A stretch of DNA of 64,000 nucleotides from Pseudomonas kitaguniensis (GTDB taxonomy: Bacteria > Pseudomonadota > Gammaproteobacteria > Pseudomonadales > Pseudomonadaceae): the NCBI RefSeq assembly GCF_009296165.1, contig NZ_VUAZ01000019.1, positions 1 through 64,000 of the forward strand, in the 5' to 3' direction. How positions within the stretch are numbered: position 1 is the first letter of the stretch; every line of letters begins with the position of its first letter. The notes below the pieces were generated by a model that saw nothing but the letters and a program-made list of their open reading frames with translations, did no database searches and was not told the origin of the DNA. This document shows, piece by piece, positions 8,636-18,190 of the stretch. Position numbers and translations under genes: made by a program.

Positions 8636-10039
8636 ATGAGCAACCAGATACCGGTAAATGACATTACCCCGCCTGCCAAAACCGTCGACCTCTATGCCTC
8701 GCGAGAGAAAATCTACACGCGCGCATTCACCGGCTTTTTTCGCAATTTGCGCATGCTCGGCGGCGCCGCGTTGTTCCTGCTGTACTTCGGCACCGTGTGG
8801 CTGAACTGGGGCGGCCATCAGGCGGTGTGGTGGAACCTGCCGGAGCGTAAATTCTTCATTTTTGGCGCGACGTTCTGGCCACAGGATTTCATCCTGCTTT
8901 CGGGCATTCTCATCGTTGCAGCCTTTGGCCTGTTCTTTATCACCGTGTACGCCGGGCGCGTGTGGTGCGGTTATACCTGCCCGCAAAGCGTGTGGACGTG
9001 GATTTTCATGTGGTGCGAAAAGGTCACCGAAGGCGACCGCAACCAGCGCATCAAGCTCGACAAAATGCCGATGGGCGCGAGCAAATTTCTGCGCAAATTC
9101 AGCAAGCACACGCTGTGGCTGTTGATCGGTTTTGCCACCGGCATGACCTTCGTCGGCTACTTCTCGCCGATCCGTGAACTGGTGTTCGAGTTCTTCACCG
9201 GCCAGGCCGATGGCTGGTCGTATTTCTGGGTGGGTTTCTTCACGCTCGCCACCTATGGCAACGCCGGTTGGCTGCGCGAACAGGTGTGCATCTACATGTG
9301 CCCGTATGCGCGCTTCCAAAGCGTGATGTTCGACAAAGACACGCTGATCGTGTCGTACGACCCACGCCGTGGCGAAGTACGTGGCCCGCGTAAAAAAGGC
9401 ATCGACTATGAGGCTCAAGGCCTTGGCGATTGCATCGACTGCACGATGTGCGTGCAGGTGTGCCCCACCGGTATCGACATCCGCGACGGCCTGCAAATCG
9501 AGTGCATCGGTTGCGCGGCGTGTATCGACGCCTGCGACACCATCATGGACAAGATGGACTACCCGCGCGGCCTGATCAGCTACACCACCGAACACAACCT
9601 GTCCGGGCAGAAAACTCATACCTTGCGCCCGCGCCTGATCGGCTACGCGCTGGTATTGCTGGCGATGATCGGCCTGTTGGCGGGGGCATTCTTCATGCGT
9701 TCGCTGGTCGGTTTTGACGTCAGCAAGGACCGCGTGCTGTACCGCGAAAACGCCGAAGGGCGGATCGAAAACGTCTACAGCTTGAAGATCATGAACAAGG
9801 ACCAGCGCGACCACACCTACGTGCTCGACGCCTCGGGCCTGCCGGACCTCAAGCTGCAAGGCCTGCGTGAAATCAAGGTCGCGGCCGGGGAGATTTTCAG
9901 CCTGCCGGTAGAGCTGTCGAGCGCGCCGGAACAGATGCCGTCGACCACCAACGAGGTGAAATTCATCCTGCGCGATGCGGACGACGACAGCGTGCACATT
10001 GAAGCCAAGAGCCGATTCATCGGCCCACAGGTCCGTTAA
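8636..10039 (+). CDS. ccoG: cytochrome c oxidase accessory protein CcoG (RdxA/FixG)
   Basis: This is a membrane iron-sulfur protein needed for copper handling during cbb3 assembly. Of 467 residues, several N-terminal membrane helices are followed by a dicluster ferredoxin segment with CIDCTMCVQVCPTG and CIGCAACIDACDTIM near residues 265-305. Another helix follows, then a periplasmic Ig-like C-terminal domain. The start MSNQIPVND is chosen because it matches the family N-terminus, although an ATG one codon earlier (8633) cannot be excluded. ccoH follows 18 bases downstream. Confidence 0.93.
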   Translation: MSNQIPVNDITPPAKTVDLYASREKIYTRAFTGFFRNLRMLGGAALFLLYFGTVWLNWGGHQAVWWNLPERKFFIFGATFWPQDFILLSGILIVAAFGLFFITVYAGRVWCGYTCPQSVWTWIFMWCEKVTEGDRNQRIKLDKMPMGASKFLRKFSKHTLWLLIGFATGMTFVGYFSPIRELVFEFFTGQADGWSYFWVGFFTLATYGNAGWLREQVCIYMCPYARFQSVMFDKDTLIVSYDPRRGEVRGPRKKGIDYEAQGLGDCIDCTMCVQVCPTGIDIRDGLQIECIGCAACIDACDTIMDKMDYPRGLISYTTEHNLSGQKTHTLRPRLIGYALVLLAMIGLLAGAFFMRSLVGFDVSKDRVLYRENAEGRIENVYSLKIMNKDQRDHTYVLDASGLPDLKLQGLREIKVAAGEIFSLPVELSSAPEQMPSTTNEVKFILRDADDDSVHIEAKSRFIGPQVR

Positions 10040-10057
10040 CAGGAAGAGCGCAAAACA

Positions 10058-10597
10058 ATGCCCATCGCTAACGCCGCAAGCCCTTGGTACAAGCACCTTT
10101 GGCCCTGGATCATCATCGCCATACTGGCCTGCTCGGTGACCTTGACCTTGTCCATGGTGACCATCGCGGTAAACAACCCCGATAACCTGGTCAACGACAA
10201 CTACTACGAGGCCGGTAAAGGCATCAACCGCTCGCTGGACCGCGAGCTGCTCGCGCAAACCCTGCAACTGCGCGCCAGGATGCACCTGGACGCGCTGACC
10301 GGCGAAGTCGAGTTGCACCTGACCGGCAACAGCAACCCGGCCACGCTGGAACTCAACCTGATTTCGCCGACGCAGCCCGAGAAGGATCGCAAGATCAACC
10401 TGGCGCGCAGTGCCAGCGAACCCGGCCGCTATATCGGCCAGGTCACCGACACGGTCGAAGGCCGGCGCTTCGTCGAGTTACTCGGCGTCGAGGGCGACAG
10501 AACCTGGCGCCTGTTCGAAGAAGAACAGGTCAGCCACGACAAGGACTTGCTGCTGGGTGATGAACCGCTGCAAGGTGCTGAAGAGCTGAAAAAATAA
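10058..10597 (+). CDS. ccoH: FixH/CcoH family protein
   Basis: This is a cbb3 assembly factor of 179 residues with one N-terminal membrane helix (about residues 12-35, HLWPWIIIAILACSVTLTLS) and a periplasmic domain. The NNPDNLVNDNYYEAGKGIN stretch after the helix is the conserved FixH signature. It lies between ccoG and the copper ATPase gene, as in other pseudomonads. Confidence 0.88.
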   Translation: MPIANAASPWYKHLWPWIIIAILACSVTLTLSMVTIAVNNPDNLVNDNYYEAGKGINRSLDRELLAQTLQLRARMHLDALTGEVELHLTGNSNPATLELNLISPTQPEKDRKINLARSASEPGRYIGQVTDTVEGRRFVELLGVEGDRTWRLFEEEQVSHDKDLLLGDEPLQGAEELKK

Positions 10598-10647
10598 AAA
10601 CCTGCGCTTCGCGATGAGGCCCTGCCCGCCACTATAGATTCCAAACC

Positions 10648-13091
10648 ATGACCACCCCCTGCTACCACTGCGCCCTGCCCGTGCCATCGGGCAGTTGCTT
10701 CACGGCCGTGATCCTCGGCGAACCCCGCGAGCTCTGCTGCCCGGGCTGCCAGGCGGTGGCCGAAGCGATTGTGGCCGGTGGCCTGCAGCACTATTACCAA
10801 CACCGCAGCGAAGCCTCGGCCAACCCCGAGGCGCTGCCGGTGCAGCTAGTGGACGAACTGGCGCTGTATGACCGCGCCGACGTGCAAAAACCCTTCGTGC
10901 GCCATGACGGTGAGCTGTCTGAAACCACGCTGCTGATGGAGGGCATCAGTTGCGCCGCGTGTGGCTGGCTGATCGAAAAACACCTGCGCCGCCTGCCGGC
11001 CGTGGCCGAGGCGCGGCTGAACCTGTCCAACCACCGCCTGCAGGTCCGCTGGGCCGCTGCGCAATTACCGTTGAGCCAGCTACTGAGCGAACTGCGCCAT
11101 ATCGGCTACGTCGCCCACCCGTATCAAGCCGACCGCGCCGCCGAGCAACTGGCCAGCGACAATCGCCGGGCCTTGCGCCAGCTCGGCGTCGCCGGGTTGC
11201 TGTGGTTCCAGGCGATGATGGCGACCATGGCCACCTGGCCCGAATTCAATATCGACCTGAGCCCGGAGCTGCATGTGATCCTGCGCTGGGTTGCGATGTT
11301 TCTGACAACGCCCATCGTGTTTTACAGCTGCGCGCCATTTTTCAAAGGCGCTATGCGCGATGTGCGCACGCGCCACCTGACCATGGACGTGTCGGTGTCG
11401 CTGGCGATTGGCGGCGCGTATTTGGCGGGTATCTGGACCGCGATTACCGGCGTGGGCGAGCTGTATTTCGACGCGGTGGGCATGTTCGCGCTGTTCCTGC
11501 TCGCAGGCCGCTACCTGGAGCGCCGCGCCCGCGAACGCACGGCGGCGGCCACCGCGCAACTGGTCAACGTATTGCCCGCCTCGTGCCTGCGCCTCAAACG
11601 TGACGGCCAGAGCGAACGCATCCTGCTGAGCGAACTGGCGTTGGGCGACCGCGTGCTGGTACACCCCGGCGCAGTGCTGCCGGCGGACGGCGTGATCCTC
11701 GACGGCCAGTCGAGCATCGATGAGTCGCTGCTCACTGGCGAATACCTGCCGCAACCCCGGCGCAGCGGCGACAGCGTCACCGCGGGCACGCTCAATGTCG
11801 ACGGCGCGCTGACCGTCGAAGTGCGTGCGCTGGGGCATGACACGCGCTTGTCCGCCATCGTACGCCTGCTGGAGCGCGCCCAGGCCGAGAAGCCACGCCT
11901 GGCGCAAATCGCCGACCGCGCCGCGCAGTGGTTTTTGCTCTGCTCGCTGATCGCGGCGGTGGTGATTGGCGTGGTGTGGTGGCAACTGGACTCAGCGCGG
12001 GCGTTCTGGATCGTCCTCGCCATGTTGGTCGCAACCTGCCCCTGCGCACTGTCGTTGGCCACGCCCACCGCACTCACCGCCGCCACCGGCACTTTGCACA
12101 CACTCGGGCTGCTGCTGACGCGCGGCCATGTGCTGGAAGGCTTGAACCAGATCGACACGGTTATTTTCGACAAGACCGGCACCCTCACCGAAGGCCGCCT
12201 GGCACTGCGCGCGATTCGCGCCTTGAGCGCGTTAAACAGCGATGACTGCCTGAGCCTTGCCGCCGCGCTGGAGAACCGCTCGGAACACCCGATTGCGCGC
12301 GCCTTTGGCCGTGCGCCGCTGGCCGCCGAGGCAGTCTTGAGTTTCCCTGGGCTCGGCCTCGAAGGCCGCGTGGGCGAACGCCTGTTGCGCATTGGCCAGC
12401 CCGCTTTTGTTTGCCAGTTGAGTGGTTGCACACCGCCCGCATCACCGGACGACGCCGGGCAATGGCTGCTGCTCGGCGACCGCGAAGGTGCCCTCGCCTG
12501 GTTCGTACTGGATGACCGCCTGCGCAGCGACGCACCGGCGCTGCTGGCCGCGTGCAAGGCGCGTGGCTGGCGTACGCTGTTGCTGTCGGGCGACAGCTCA
12601 CCGATGGTCGCCAGTGTCGCGTTGGCGCTGGGCATCGACGAAGCTCACGGCGGCCTGCCCCCCGATGGCAAGCTTGCGGTGCTGCAACGGCTGCACAAGG
12701 AGGGCCGCAAGGTATTGATGCTCGGCGATGGCGTCAACGATGTGCCGGTGCTCGCCGCCGCCGACATCAGCGTGGCCATGGGTTCGGCCACCGACCTTGC
12801 GAAAACCAGCGCCGATGCGGTACTGCTGTCCAACCGCCTCGACGCGCTGGTGCAAGCCTTTACCCTGCGCGGCGCACGCGGCGGGTCATCATCGAAAACC
12901 TGCTGTGGGCCGGGCTGTACAATGGGCTTATGCTGCCGTTTGCCGCGCTGGGTTGGATAACCCCGATCTGGGCAGCCATCGGCATGTCGCTCAGCTCGTT
13001 GATCGTGGTACTCAACGCCCTGCGCCTGACCCGCCTGCCTGGCGTGCAGGTTAACCGCGCCACCTTGGTAAACCGCCCGCTGCCGGCTTGA
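10648..13091 (+). pseudogene. ccoI: copper-translocating P1B-type ATPase CcoI/FixI, frameshifted near the 3' end
   Basis: CcoI supplies copper for the cbb3 oxidase. Visible parts are an N-terminal metal-binding region (CYHCALPVPSG, CCPGCQ), a heavy-metal domain GISCAACGW, TGEYLP, the CPC transport motif near residue 464, the DKTGTLTEG phosphorylation site near 508 and GDGVNDVPVLAAAD. Frame 1 reads to a stop at 12960 but ends in an unrelated tail after FTLRGAR. The true C-terminus (RRVIIENLLWAGLYNGLMLP and two membrane helices) is in the next frame, ending at 13091. Restoring one G between 12867 and 12868 (CTG-GCG-CGG) joins them into about 814 residues. This may be a sequence error, since smc shows the same kind of lesion. 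Confidence 0.88.
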
Positions 13092-13113
13092 GCCGCGCGG
13101 GCCTGGAGTGCAG

Positions 13114-13326
13114 ATGCCAGCGCTATACGTAATGATTCCGGCGGCGCTGCTGTTGGTGGGCGTGGCCATTTACGTCTTCTTCTGGGCGGTGGACAGCGGC
13201 CAGTACGATGACCTCGACGGCCCTGCCCACAGCGTGCTGTTTGACGATCAAGACCCGAACCACTTGGCCGCCGTCGACCAGGCCAACGGCGCCGAGCAAC
13301 CGCGCAAAGATCCGCCGCATGCTTGA
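13114..13326 (+). CDS. ccoS: cbb3-type cytochrome oxidase assembly protein CcoS
   Basis: This is a 70-residue single-pass membrane protein required for cofactor insertion into cbb3 oxidase. The helix PALYVMIPAALLLVGVAIYV is followed by FFWAVDSGQYDDLDGPAHSVLFDD, the CcoS hallmark. The ATG at 13114 has a GGAG motif six bases upstream. A GTG two codons earlier would overlap that ribosome-binding site. The end overlaps the next gene by eight bases. Confidence 0.92.
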   Translation: MPALYVMIPAALLLVGVAIYVFFWAVDSGQYDDLDGPAHSVLFDDQDPNHLAAVDQANGAEQPRKDPPHA

Positions 13327-14002
13327 GCTCGCGCCGCTGCTGGTCTCGGCCTTGATCCTCGGCCTGTTGGGCGGTGGCCATTGCCTGGGCATGTGCGGCG
13401 GGCTGATGGGCGCGCTGACGCTGGCGATTCCCAAAGCGCAAAGCCGCCGAAAGTTTCGCCTGCTGCTGGCGTACAACCTGGGGCGCATCCTCAGCTATGC
13501 CACGGCCGGGTTATTGATCGGGCTGGCCGGCTGGGCCGTCGCCAACAGCCCTGCGGCCCTGTTTATGCGCGTGCTGGCCGGGCTGCTGCTGATTTGCATG
13601 GGTTTATACCTGGCCGGCTGGTGGAGCGGCCTTACGCGTATAGAACGCCTCGGCCGCGGCCTGTGGCGGCACCTGCAGCCGGTCGCCAACCGTTTGCTGC
13701 CGGTCAGCAGCCTGCCCCGCGCCCTGTTGCTGGGTGCGCTTTGGGGCTGGTTGCCGTGCGGTTTGGTCTACAGCACGCTGCTGTGGGCGGCGAGCCAGGG
13801 CAACGCGCTGCACAGCGCAGTGCTGATGCTCGCGTTCGGGCTGGGCACCTGGCCGGTGTTGCTCGCCACCGGCTTGGCCGCCGAACGCGTCACCGCGTTA
13901 TTGCGTCGACGAAGTGTGCGTGTGGCCGGCGGGTTGCTGGTGATCGTGTTTGGTCTGTGGACCTTGCCCGGCCCGCATCAACACTGGCTGATGGGTCATT
14001 AA
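13319..14002 (+). CDS. sulfite exporter TauE/SafE family membrane protein
   Basis: This is a polytopic membrane protein of 227 residues always found next to ccoS in pseudomonads. Near the N-terminus is GGGHCLGMCGGL, a Cys/His motif shared with the UreH/CcoH-like SafE group and suggestive of metal binding. A second set of helices contains LLLGALWGWLPCGLVYS. It is presumed to help metal supply or cbb3 maturation, but the exact substrate is not known. The start overlaps the end of ccoS, so it is translationally coupled to the assembly operon. Confidence 0.82.
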   Translation: MLELAPLLVSALILGLLGGGHCLGMCGGLMGALTLAIPKAQSRRKFRLLLAYNLGRILSYATAGLLIGLAGWAVANSPAALFMRVLAGLLLICMGLYLAGWWSGLTRIERLGRGLWRHLQPVANRLLPVSSLPRALLLGALWGWLPCGLVYSTLLWAASQGNALHSAVLMLAFGLGTWPVLLATGLAAERVTALLRRRSVRVAGGLLVIVFGLWTLPGPHQHWLMGH

Positions 14003-14031
14003 ATCGCGGTGTGGCATAGCGCCGCTCCCCG

Positions 14032-14073
14032 TTGATGCAAGTCAACATGCCATCGCCCACGCACGCCTAGACT
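14032..14073 (+). promoter_or_regulatory. ANR box and -10 element of hemN
   Basis: TTGAT-GCAA-GTCAA at 14032-14045 matches the ANR consensus at 9 of 10 positions. A -10-like TAGACT lies at 14068-14073. The geometry places the box near -41.5, an activating class II site, with transcription starting at about 14080 and hemN starting at 14106. Anaerobic induction of hemN by ANR is established in Pseudomonas. Confidence 0.8.
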
Positions 14074-14105
14074 CGGCCTCCTAGCCTATCCGGGGGACCG
14101 CCCGC

Positions 14106-15488
14106 ATGCTCGACGCCATTCGTTGGGACACTGATCTGATTCACCGCTACGACTTGGCGGGGCCGCGCTATACGTCCTACCCCACGGCCGTGCAATTCGA
14201 CAGCCAGGTCGGCACCTTCGACCTGCTGCATGCCCTGCGCGACAGCCGCAAGGCGGCACGGCCAATGTCGCTGTACGTGCATGTGCCGTTCTGCGCGAAC
14301 ATTTGTTACTACTGCGCCTGCAACAAAGTCATCACCAAAGACCGCGGCCGCGCCCATGCCTACCTGCAGCGCCTGGAGCAGGAAATCCAACTGGTGGCCT
14401 GCCACCTCGACCCGAAACAAACGGTGCAGCAGTTGCATTTTGGCGGCGGCACGCCCACCTTCCTCAGCCACGACGAACTGCGCCAAGTGATGGCCCGGCT
14501 GCGCCAGCACTTCAATTTGCTTAACGATGACTCCGGCGACTACGGCATCGAAATCGACCCGCGCGAAGCCGACTGGGCGACCATGGGCCTGTTGCGTGAA
14601 CTGGGCTTCAACCGCGTCAGCATCGGCCTGCAGGACCTCGACCCCGAGGTGCAACGTGCGGTGAACCGCCTGCAGAGCCTGGAAGAAACCCGCGCGGTGA
14701 TCGACGCGGCACGCACCCTGCAGTTTCGCTCGATCAATATCGACCTGATCTACGGCCTGCCCAAGCAAACGCCGATCAACTTCGCGCGCACGGTCGAGGA
14801 GGTGATCAGCCTGCAACCGGATCGCCTGTCGGTGTTCAACTACGCGCACCTGCCGGAGCGCTTCATGCCTCAGCGGCGCATCAACAGCGACGACCTGCCC
14901 TCCCCGGCAACCAAGCTGTTGATGCTGCAAACCACTATCGAACAGTTGACCCAAGCCGGTTACCGCTACATCGGCATGGACCACTTCGCGCTGCCGGATG
15001 ACGAGCTGGCGATCGCCCAGGAAGAAGGCACGCTGCAACGCAATTTCCAGGGTTACACCACCCACGGGCATTGCGATTTGATTGGGCTGGGCGTGTCGGC
15101 GATCAGCCAGATTGGCGACCTGTACTGCCAGAACAGCAGTGACCTTAATCACTACCAGAACGCCCTCGCCGGCGCGCAACTGGCCACCAGCCGTGGCTGG
15201 GTGTGCACCACGGATGACCGGTTACGCCGGGAAGTGATTCAGCAGTTGATCTGCAACTTCAGCCTGGGATTCGAGCGGATCGAACAAGCTTTCAACATCG
15301 ATTTTCGTGGCTACTTCGATGCGCTGTGGCCGCAGTTGGAGGCGATGGCCGCAGACGGCCTGATCGAACTCGATGCACTGGGCATTCGCGTACTGCCCGC
15401 CGGGCGCCTGCTCGTGCGCTCGGTGTGCATGGTGTTCGATGCCTACCTGGAGCACCAGAACCGGCAGCGATTCTCACGGGTGATCTGA
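14106..15488 (+). CDS. hemN: oxygen-independent coproporphyrinogen III oxidase
   Basis: This is a radical SAM enzyme that decarboxylates coproporphyrinogen III to protoporphyrinogen IX without oxygen in heme synthesis. It has 460 residues. The radical SAM cluster motif CANICYYC (CxxxCxxC) is near residue 62, followed by HFGGGTPTFLS. The GPRYTSYPTA segment near the N-terminus is typical of true HemN rather than HemW. It lies directly downstream of the cbb3 assembly genes, supplies heme under low oxygen, and has its own ANR box. Its stop codon abuts the stop codon of the convergent small gene. Confidence 0.95.
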   Translation: MLDAIRWDTDLIHRYDLAGPRYTSYPTAVQFDSQVGTFDLLHALRDSRKAARPMSLYVHVPFCANICYYCACNKVITKDRGRAHAYLQRLEQEIQLVACHLDPKQTVQQLHFGGGTPTFLSHDELRQVMARLRQHFNLLNDDSGDYGIEIDPREADWATMGLLRELGFNRVSIGLQDLDPEVQRAVNRLQSLEETRAVIDAARTLQFRSINIDLIYGLPKQTPINFARTVEEVISLQPDRLSVFNYAHLPERFMPQRRINSDDLPSPATKLLMLQTTIEQLTQAGYRYIGMDHFALPDDELAIAQEEGTLQRNFQGYTTHGHCDLIGLGVSAISQIGDLYCQNSSDLNHYQNALAGAQLATSRGWVCTTDDRLRREVIQQLICNFSLGFERIEQAFNIDFRGYFDALWPQLEAMAADGLIELDALGIRVLPAGRLLVRSVCMVFDAYLEHQNRQRFSRVI

Positions 15489-15947
15489 TCACATCGACAA
15501 CGAGGCAACCTTCATCGAGTCCTCAGCGCTCATGCCTTTCATGGCTTTTGCCAGCGAGGTCTGGGCGGTCATCAGCCCAGCCTGCAGCATGCTGATTTCA
15601 CCTTGAAGTGCACTGGTTCTGATCCGCGCCTCTTCCGGAGAGAGGCTGCTGTTGGCCGCAACGGCAGCCAGTTGAGCCTGTTTCTCGGCGATCTGCTGCT
15701 TCAATTGACGGATCATTTTCAGCACTTGCTTGACGTTATCGGCCAGGCCGCTGTCGTCGATATCGGCATTGGCACTTTTGGCCGAACCCGCGGCCTTGAA
15801 TGCATTGGCGGAAATAGTCACCGCCACCGCTGGGCTTTCAGGCGCCAGCGCGGTGCTTGAGGCTTGTTTTTCGGTCTCGGCAACCGGCTTGGCGTCCGGC
15901 ACGTAAGGTACGCGGATGGCCGATGTGTAGGCGGCTATAACAGACAT
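15489..15947 (-). CDS. hypothetical coiled-coil protein
   Basis: This is a 152-residue protein of unknown function. The N-terminal half is Ala/Ser/Pro rich and low complexity. The central part (about residues 70-95, VKQVLKMIRQLKQQIAEKQAQLAAV) is a strong coiled-coil candidate, followed by two more amphipathic helices. No signal peptide, membrane segment or cysteine is present. It lies between hemN and anr on the opposite strand, with its stop codon directly against that of hemN. The reading frame is intact and codon use is typical of the neighbourhood, so it is probably expressed. Confidence 0.65.
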   Translation of the reverse strand: MSVIAAYTSAIRVPYVPDAKPVAETEKQASSTALAPESPAVAVTISANAFKAAGSAKSANADIDDSGLADNVKQVLKMIRQLKQQIAEKQAQLAAVAANSSLSPEEARIRTSALQGEISMLQAGLMTAQTSLAKAMKGMSAEDSMKVASLSM

Positions 15948-16099
15948 GATTCAGGCTCCGTTGAATAGATATGCCAACTGTATCGGCCTCGATACATAAA
16001 TATTTATACCGTTGTTGCTTTTTTGTACACGCTGGCCTGATCCACCCTCGGTGCGTTACCCTTACGTCTTATGTGTGTTTCACCACAAGGATTCAAGAA

Positions 16100-16834
16100 A
16101 TGTCCGAGCCAGTCAAACTGCGCGCTCACAGCCAGGCTCACTGCAAGGATTGCAGCCTCGCCCCCCTCTGCCTGCCACTTTCGTTGAATTTGGAAGACAT
16201 GGATGCGCTGGACGAAATTGTTAAACGCGGTCGCCCGCTGAAAAAAGGCGAGTTTCTGTTCCGCCAAGGTGACAAATTCGACTCGGTTTATGCAGTGCGT
16301 TCGGGCGCGTTGAAGACCTTCAGCCTGAGCGACGGCGGCGAAGAACAGATCACCGGCTTCCATCTGCCCAGCGAGCTTGTCGGATTGTCGGGCATGGGCA
16401 CCGACATTCACCCCGTGTCGGCCCAGGCCCTGGAGACCACCTCGGTGTGCGAAATCCCCTTCGAGCGCCTCGATGAATTAGCCCTGCAGTTGCCGCAATT
16501 GCGTCGCCAACTGATGCGCGTGATGAGCCGCGAGATTCGTGACGACCAACAGATGATGTTGCTGTTATCGAAAAAAACCGCCGACGAACGCATCGCCACG
16601 TTTCTGGTCAACCTGTCGGCGCGTTTCCGCGCACGTGGTTTCTCGGCCAACCAGTTCCGCCTGAGCATGTCGCGCAACGAAATCGGCAATTACCTGGGCC
16701 TCGCGGTGGAAACCGTGTCGCGCGTGTTCACGCGTTTTCAGCAGAATGAGTTGCTTGCCGCTGAAGGCAAGGAAGTGCATATCCTTGACCCGATCCAGTT
16801 GTGTGCCCTGGCCGGCGGCACCCTCGACGGCTGA
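16100..16834 (+). CDS. anr: oxygen-sensing transcriptional regulator ANR (FNR/CRP family)
   Basis: This is the global regulator of low-oxygen metabolism, 244 residues. Four cysteines for an oxygen-labile [4Fe-4S] cluster are at positions 15, 18, 24 and 117 ([11 protein letters not shown] and TTSVCEIPF). A cyclic-nucleotide-binding-like fold follows, then a C-terminal helix-turn-helix with [20 protein letters not shown], whose ETVSR recognition segment reads TTGAT half-sites. The ATG follows AAGGATTCAAGAA, and upstream in-frame codons are not family-like. Its likely targets in this window are the first ccoN and hemN. Confidence 0.96.
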   Translation: MSEPVKLRAHSQAHCKDCSLAPLCLPLSLNLEDMDALDEIVKRGRPLKKGEFLFRQGDKFDSVYAVRSGALKTFSLSDGGEEQITGFHLPSELVGLSGMGTDIHPVSAQALETTSVCEIPFERLDELALQLPQLRRQLMRVMSREIRDDQQMMLLLSKKTADERIATFLVNLSARFRARGFSANQFRLSMSRNEIGNYLGLAVETVSRVFTRFQQNELLAAEGKEVHILDPIQLCALAGGTLDG

Positions 16835-16915
16835 TCCAGACACTTGCGGCCGAGCCAATCGGCGAGGCCGCAGGTATACTTCGAGTCCGTTTTCCGCCTT
16901 CAGGACTCTTCGACG

Positions 16916-17464
16916 ATGACCTTCGACTCGTTCGACATCAAATCCTTGATTCGCCCTGTCATCGACTTCCCCAAGCCTGGGGTGATCTTTCGTGACATCA
17001 CGCCGCTGTTCCAATCGCCCCGTGCCCTGCGCCTGGTGGCTGACAGCTTTGCGCAACGCTACGTCGAGGCCGACTTCAGCCATATCGGCGCGATGGATGC
17101 GCGGGGCTTTTTGATCGGTTCGATCATCGCCTACCAACTCAACAAACCACTGATCCTATTCCGCAAGCAAGGCAAGCTGCCGGCTGACGTGCTGGCCGAG
17201 GGTTACCAGACCGAATACGGCGAAGCCTTCCTCGAAGTACACGCCGACAGCCTGTGCGAAGGCGACTCGGTATTGATGTTCGATGACCTTATTGCGACAG
17301 GCGGCACCTTGATCGCCGCTGCCAACCTGGTACGGCGCATGGGCGCGAAGATCTTCGAAGCGGCTGCAATCATCGACCTGCCGGAACTGGGCGGCTCACA
17401 GCGCCTGCAAGACATGGGCATTCCGACGTTTTGCCTGACGCAGTTTGCGCTGACTGAACGATAA
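16916..17464 (+). CDS. apt: adenine phosphoribosyltransferase
   Basis: Apt makes AMP from adenine and PRPP in purine salvage. It has 182 residues, with PRPP-binding [14 protein letters not shown] near residues 120-133 and the N-terminal [20 protein letters not shown] signature. The start [10 protein letters not shown] follows an AGGACT motif and agrees with family length. It lies 81 bases after anr, with no clear terminator between, so read-through is possible. Confidence 0.94.
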   Translation: MTFDSFDIKSLIRPVIDFPKPGVIFRDITPLFQSPRALRLVADSFAQRYVEADFSHIGAMDARGFLIGSIIAYQLNKPLILFRKQGKLPADVLAEGYQTEYGEAFLEVHADSLCEGDSVLMFDDLIATGGTLIAAANLVRRMGAKIFEAAAIIDLPELGGSQRLQDMGIPTFCLTQFALTER

Positions 17465-17519
17465 GCGGCTGCCTGGCCTCTCTGTGGCAGGTGGACCCGC
17501 TCGCCACAGTGAATCCAAA

Positions 17520-18125
17520 CTATCCGAGCGCGATTGGCTTACGCCCGGCGAACGAGTGCGCCAAGGTGCCGCCATCGACCAACTCCAGCTCGCCACCCAA
17601 CGGCACACCATGGGCGATGCGCGAAGTGATCAGGCCTTTGTTGCTGAGTAACTGCGCGATGTAATGCGCGGTCGCCTCGCCTTCCACTGTCGGGTTGGTG
17701 GCCAGGATCACTTCGGTAAACGTGCCCTGCGCTTCAATCCGCGCCACCAACTGTGGAATACCGATAGCTTCCGGCCCCAACCCGTCGAGCGGCGACAAAT
17801 GCCCCTTGAGCACAAAATAGCGCCCGCGGTAACCGGTTTGCTCCACCGCGTACACGTCCATCGGCCCTTCGACCACGCACAGCAGCGTATCGTCGCGGCG
17901 TGGGTCGGCGCATTGCGGGCAAAGGTCTTCTTCGGTGAGGGTGCGGCACTGGCGGCAGTGGCCTACGCCGGCCATCGCCTGGCTCAACGCTTGGGCCAAC
18001 CGTGTGCCACCGCTGCGATCACGCTCCAGCAGTTGCAGCGCCATACGCTGGGCGGTTTTCTGACCCACGCCTGGCAAGGTGCGCAGGGCGTCGATCAATT
18101 GACGAATCAGAGGGCTGAAGCTCAT
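17520..18125 (-). CDS. recR: recombination protein RecR
   Basis: RecR works with RecF and RecO to load RecA at single-strand gaps. It has 200 residues. An N-terminal helix-hairpin-helix ([19 protein letters not shown]) is followed by a C4 zinc finger ([16 protein letters not shown]) and a TOPRIM domain with [13 protein letters not shown]. The second methionine ([10 protein letters not shown]) is chosen by family alignment. It lies on the same strand as ybaB and dnaX, but an oxidoreductase gene is inserted between ybaB and recR. Confidence 0.95.
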   Translation of the reverse strand: MSFSPLIRQLIDALRTLPGVGQKTAQRMALQLLERDRSGGTRLAQALSQAMAGVGHCRQCRTLTEEDLCPQCADPRRDDTLLCVVEGPMDVYAVEQTGYRGRYFVLKGHLSPLDGLGPEAIGIPQLVARIEAQGTFTEVILATNPTVEGEATAHYIAQLLSNKGLITSRIAHGVPLGGELELVDGGTLAHSFAGRKPIALG

Positions 18126-18190
18126 GGGCAAAGGTCCGGCAAAACAACGAGACGCGGTTTATACCCGCGCCCCGGTTTAGCGTCAAATGA

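Noticed and set aside
8555..10318. Long minus-strand frame opposite ccoG and ccoH
   Set aside because: It spans two genuine genes and their gap and has no family signature, so it is a composition artefact.
12860..12960. Programmed ribosomal frameshift in ccoI, as known for E. coli copA
   Set aside because: There is no slippery heptamer at the junction, the event would be near the C-terminus rather than after the first metal-binding domain, and a one-base restoration gives the exact family sequence.
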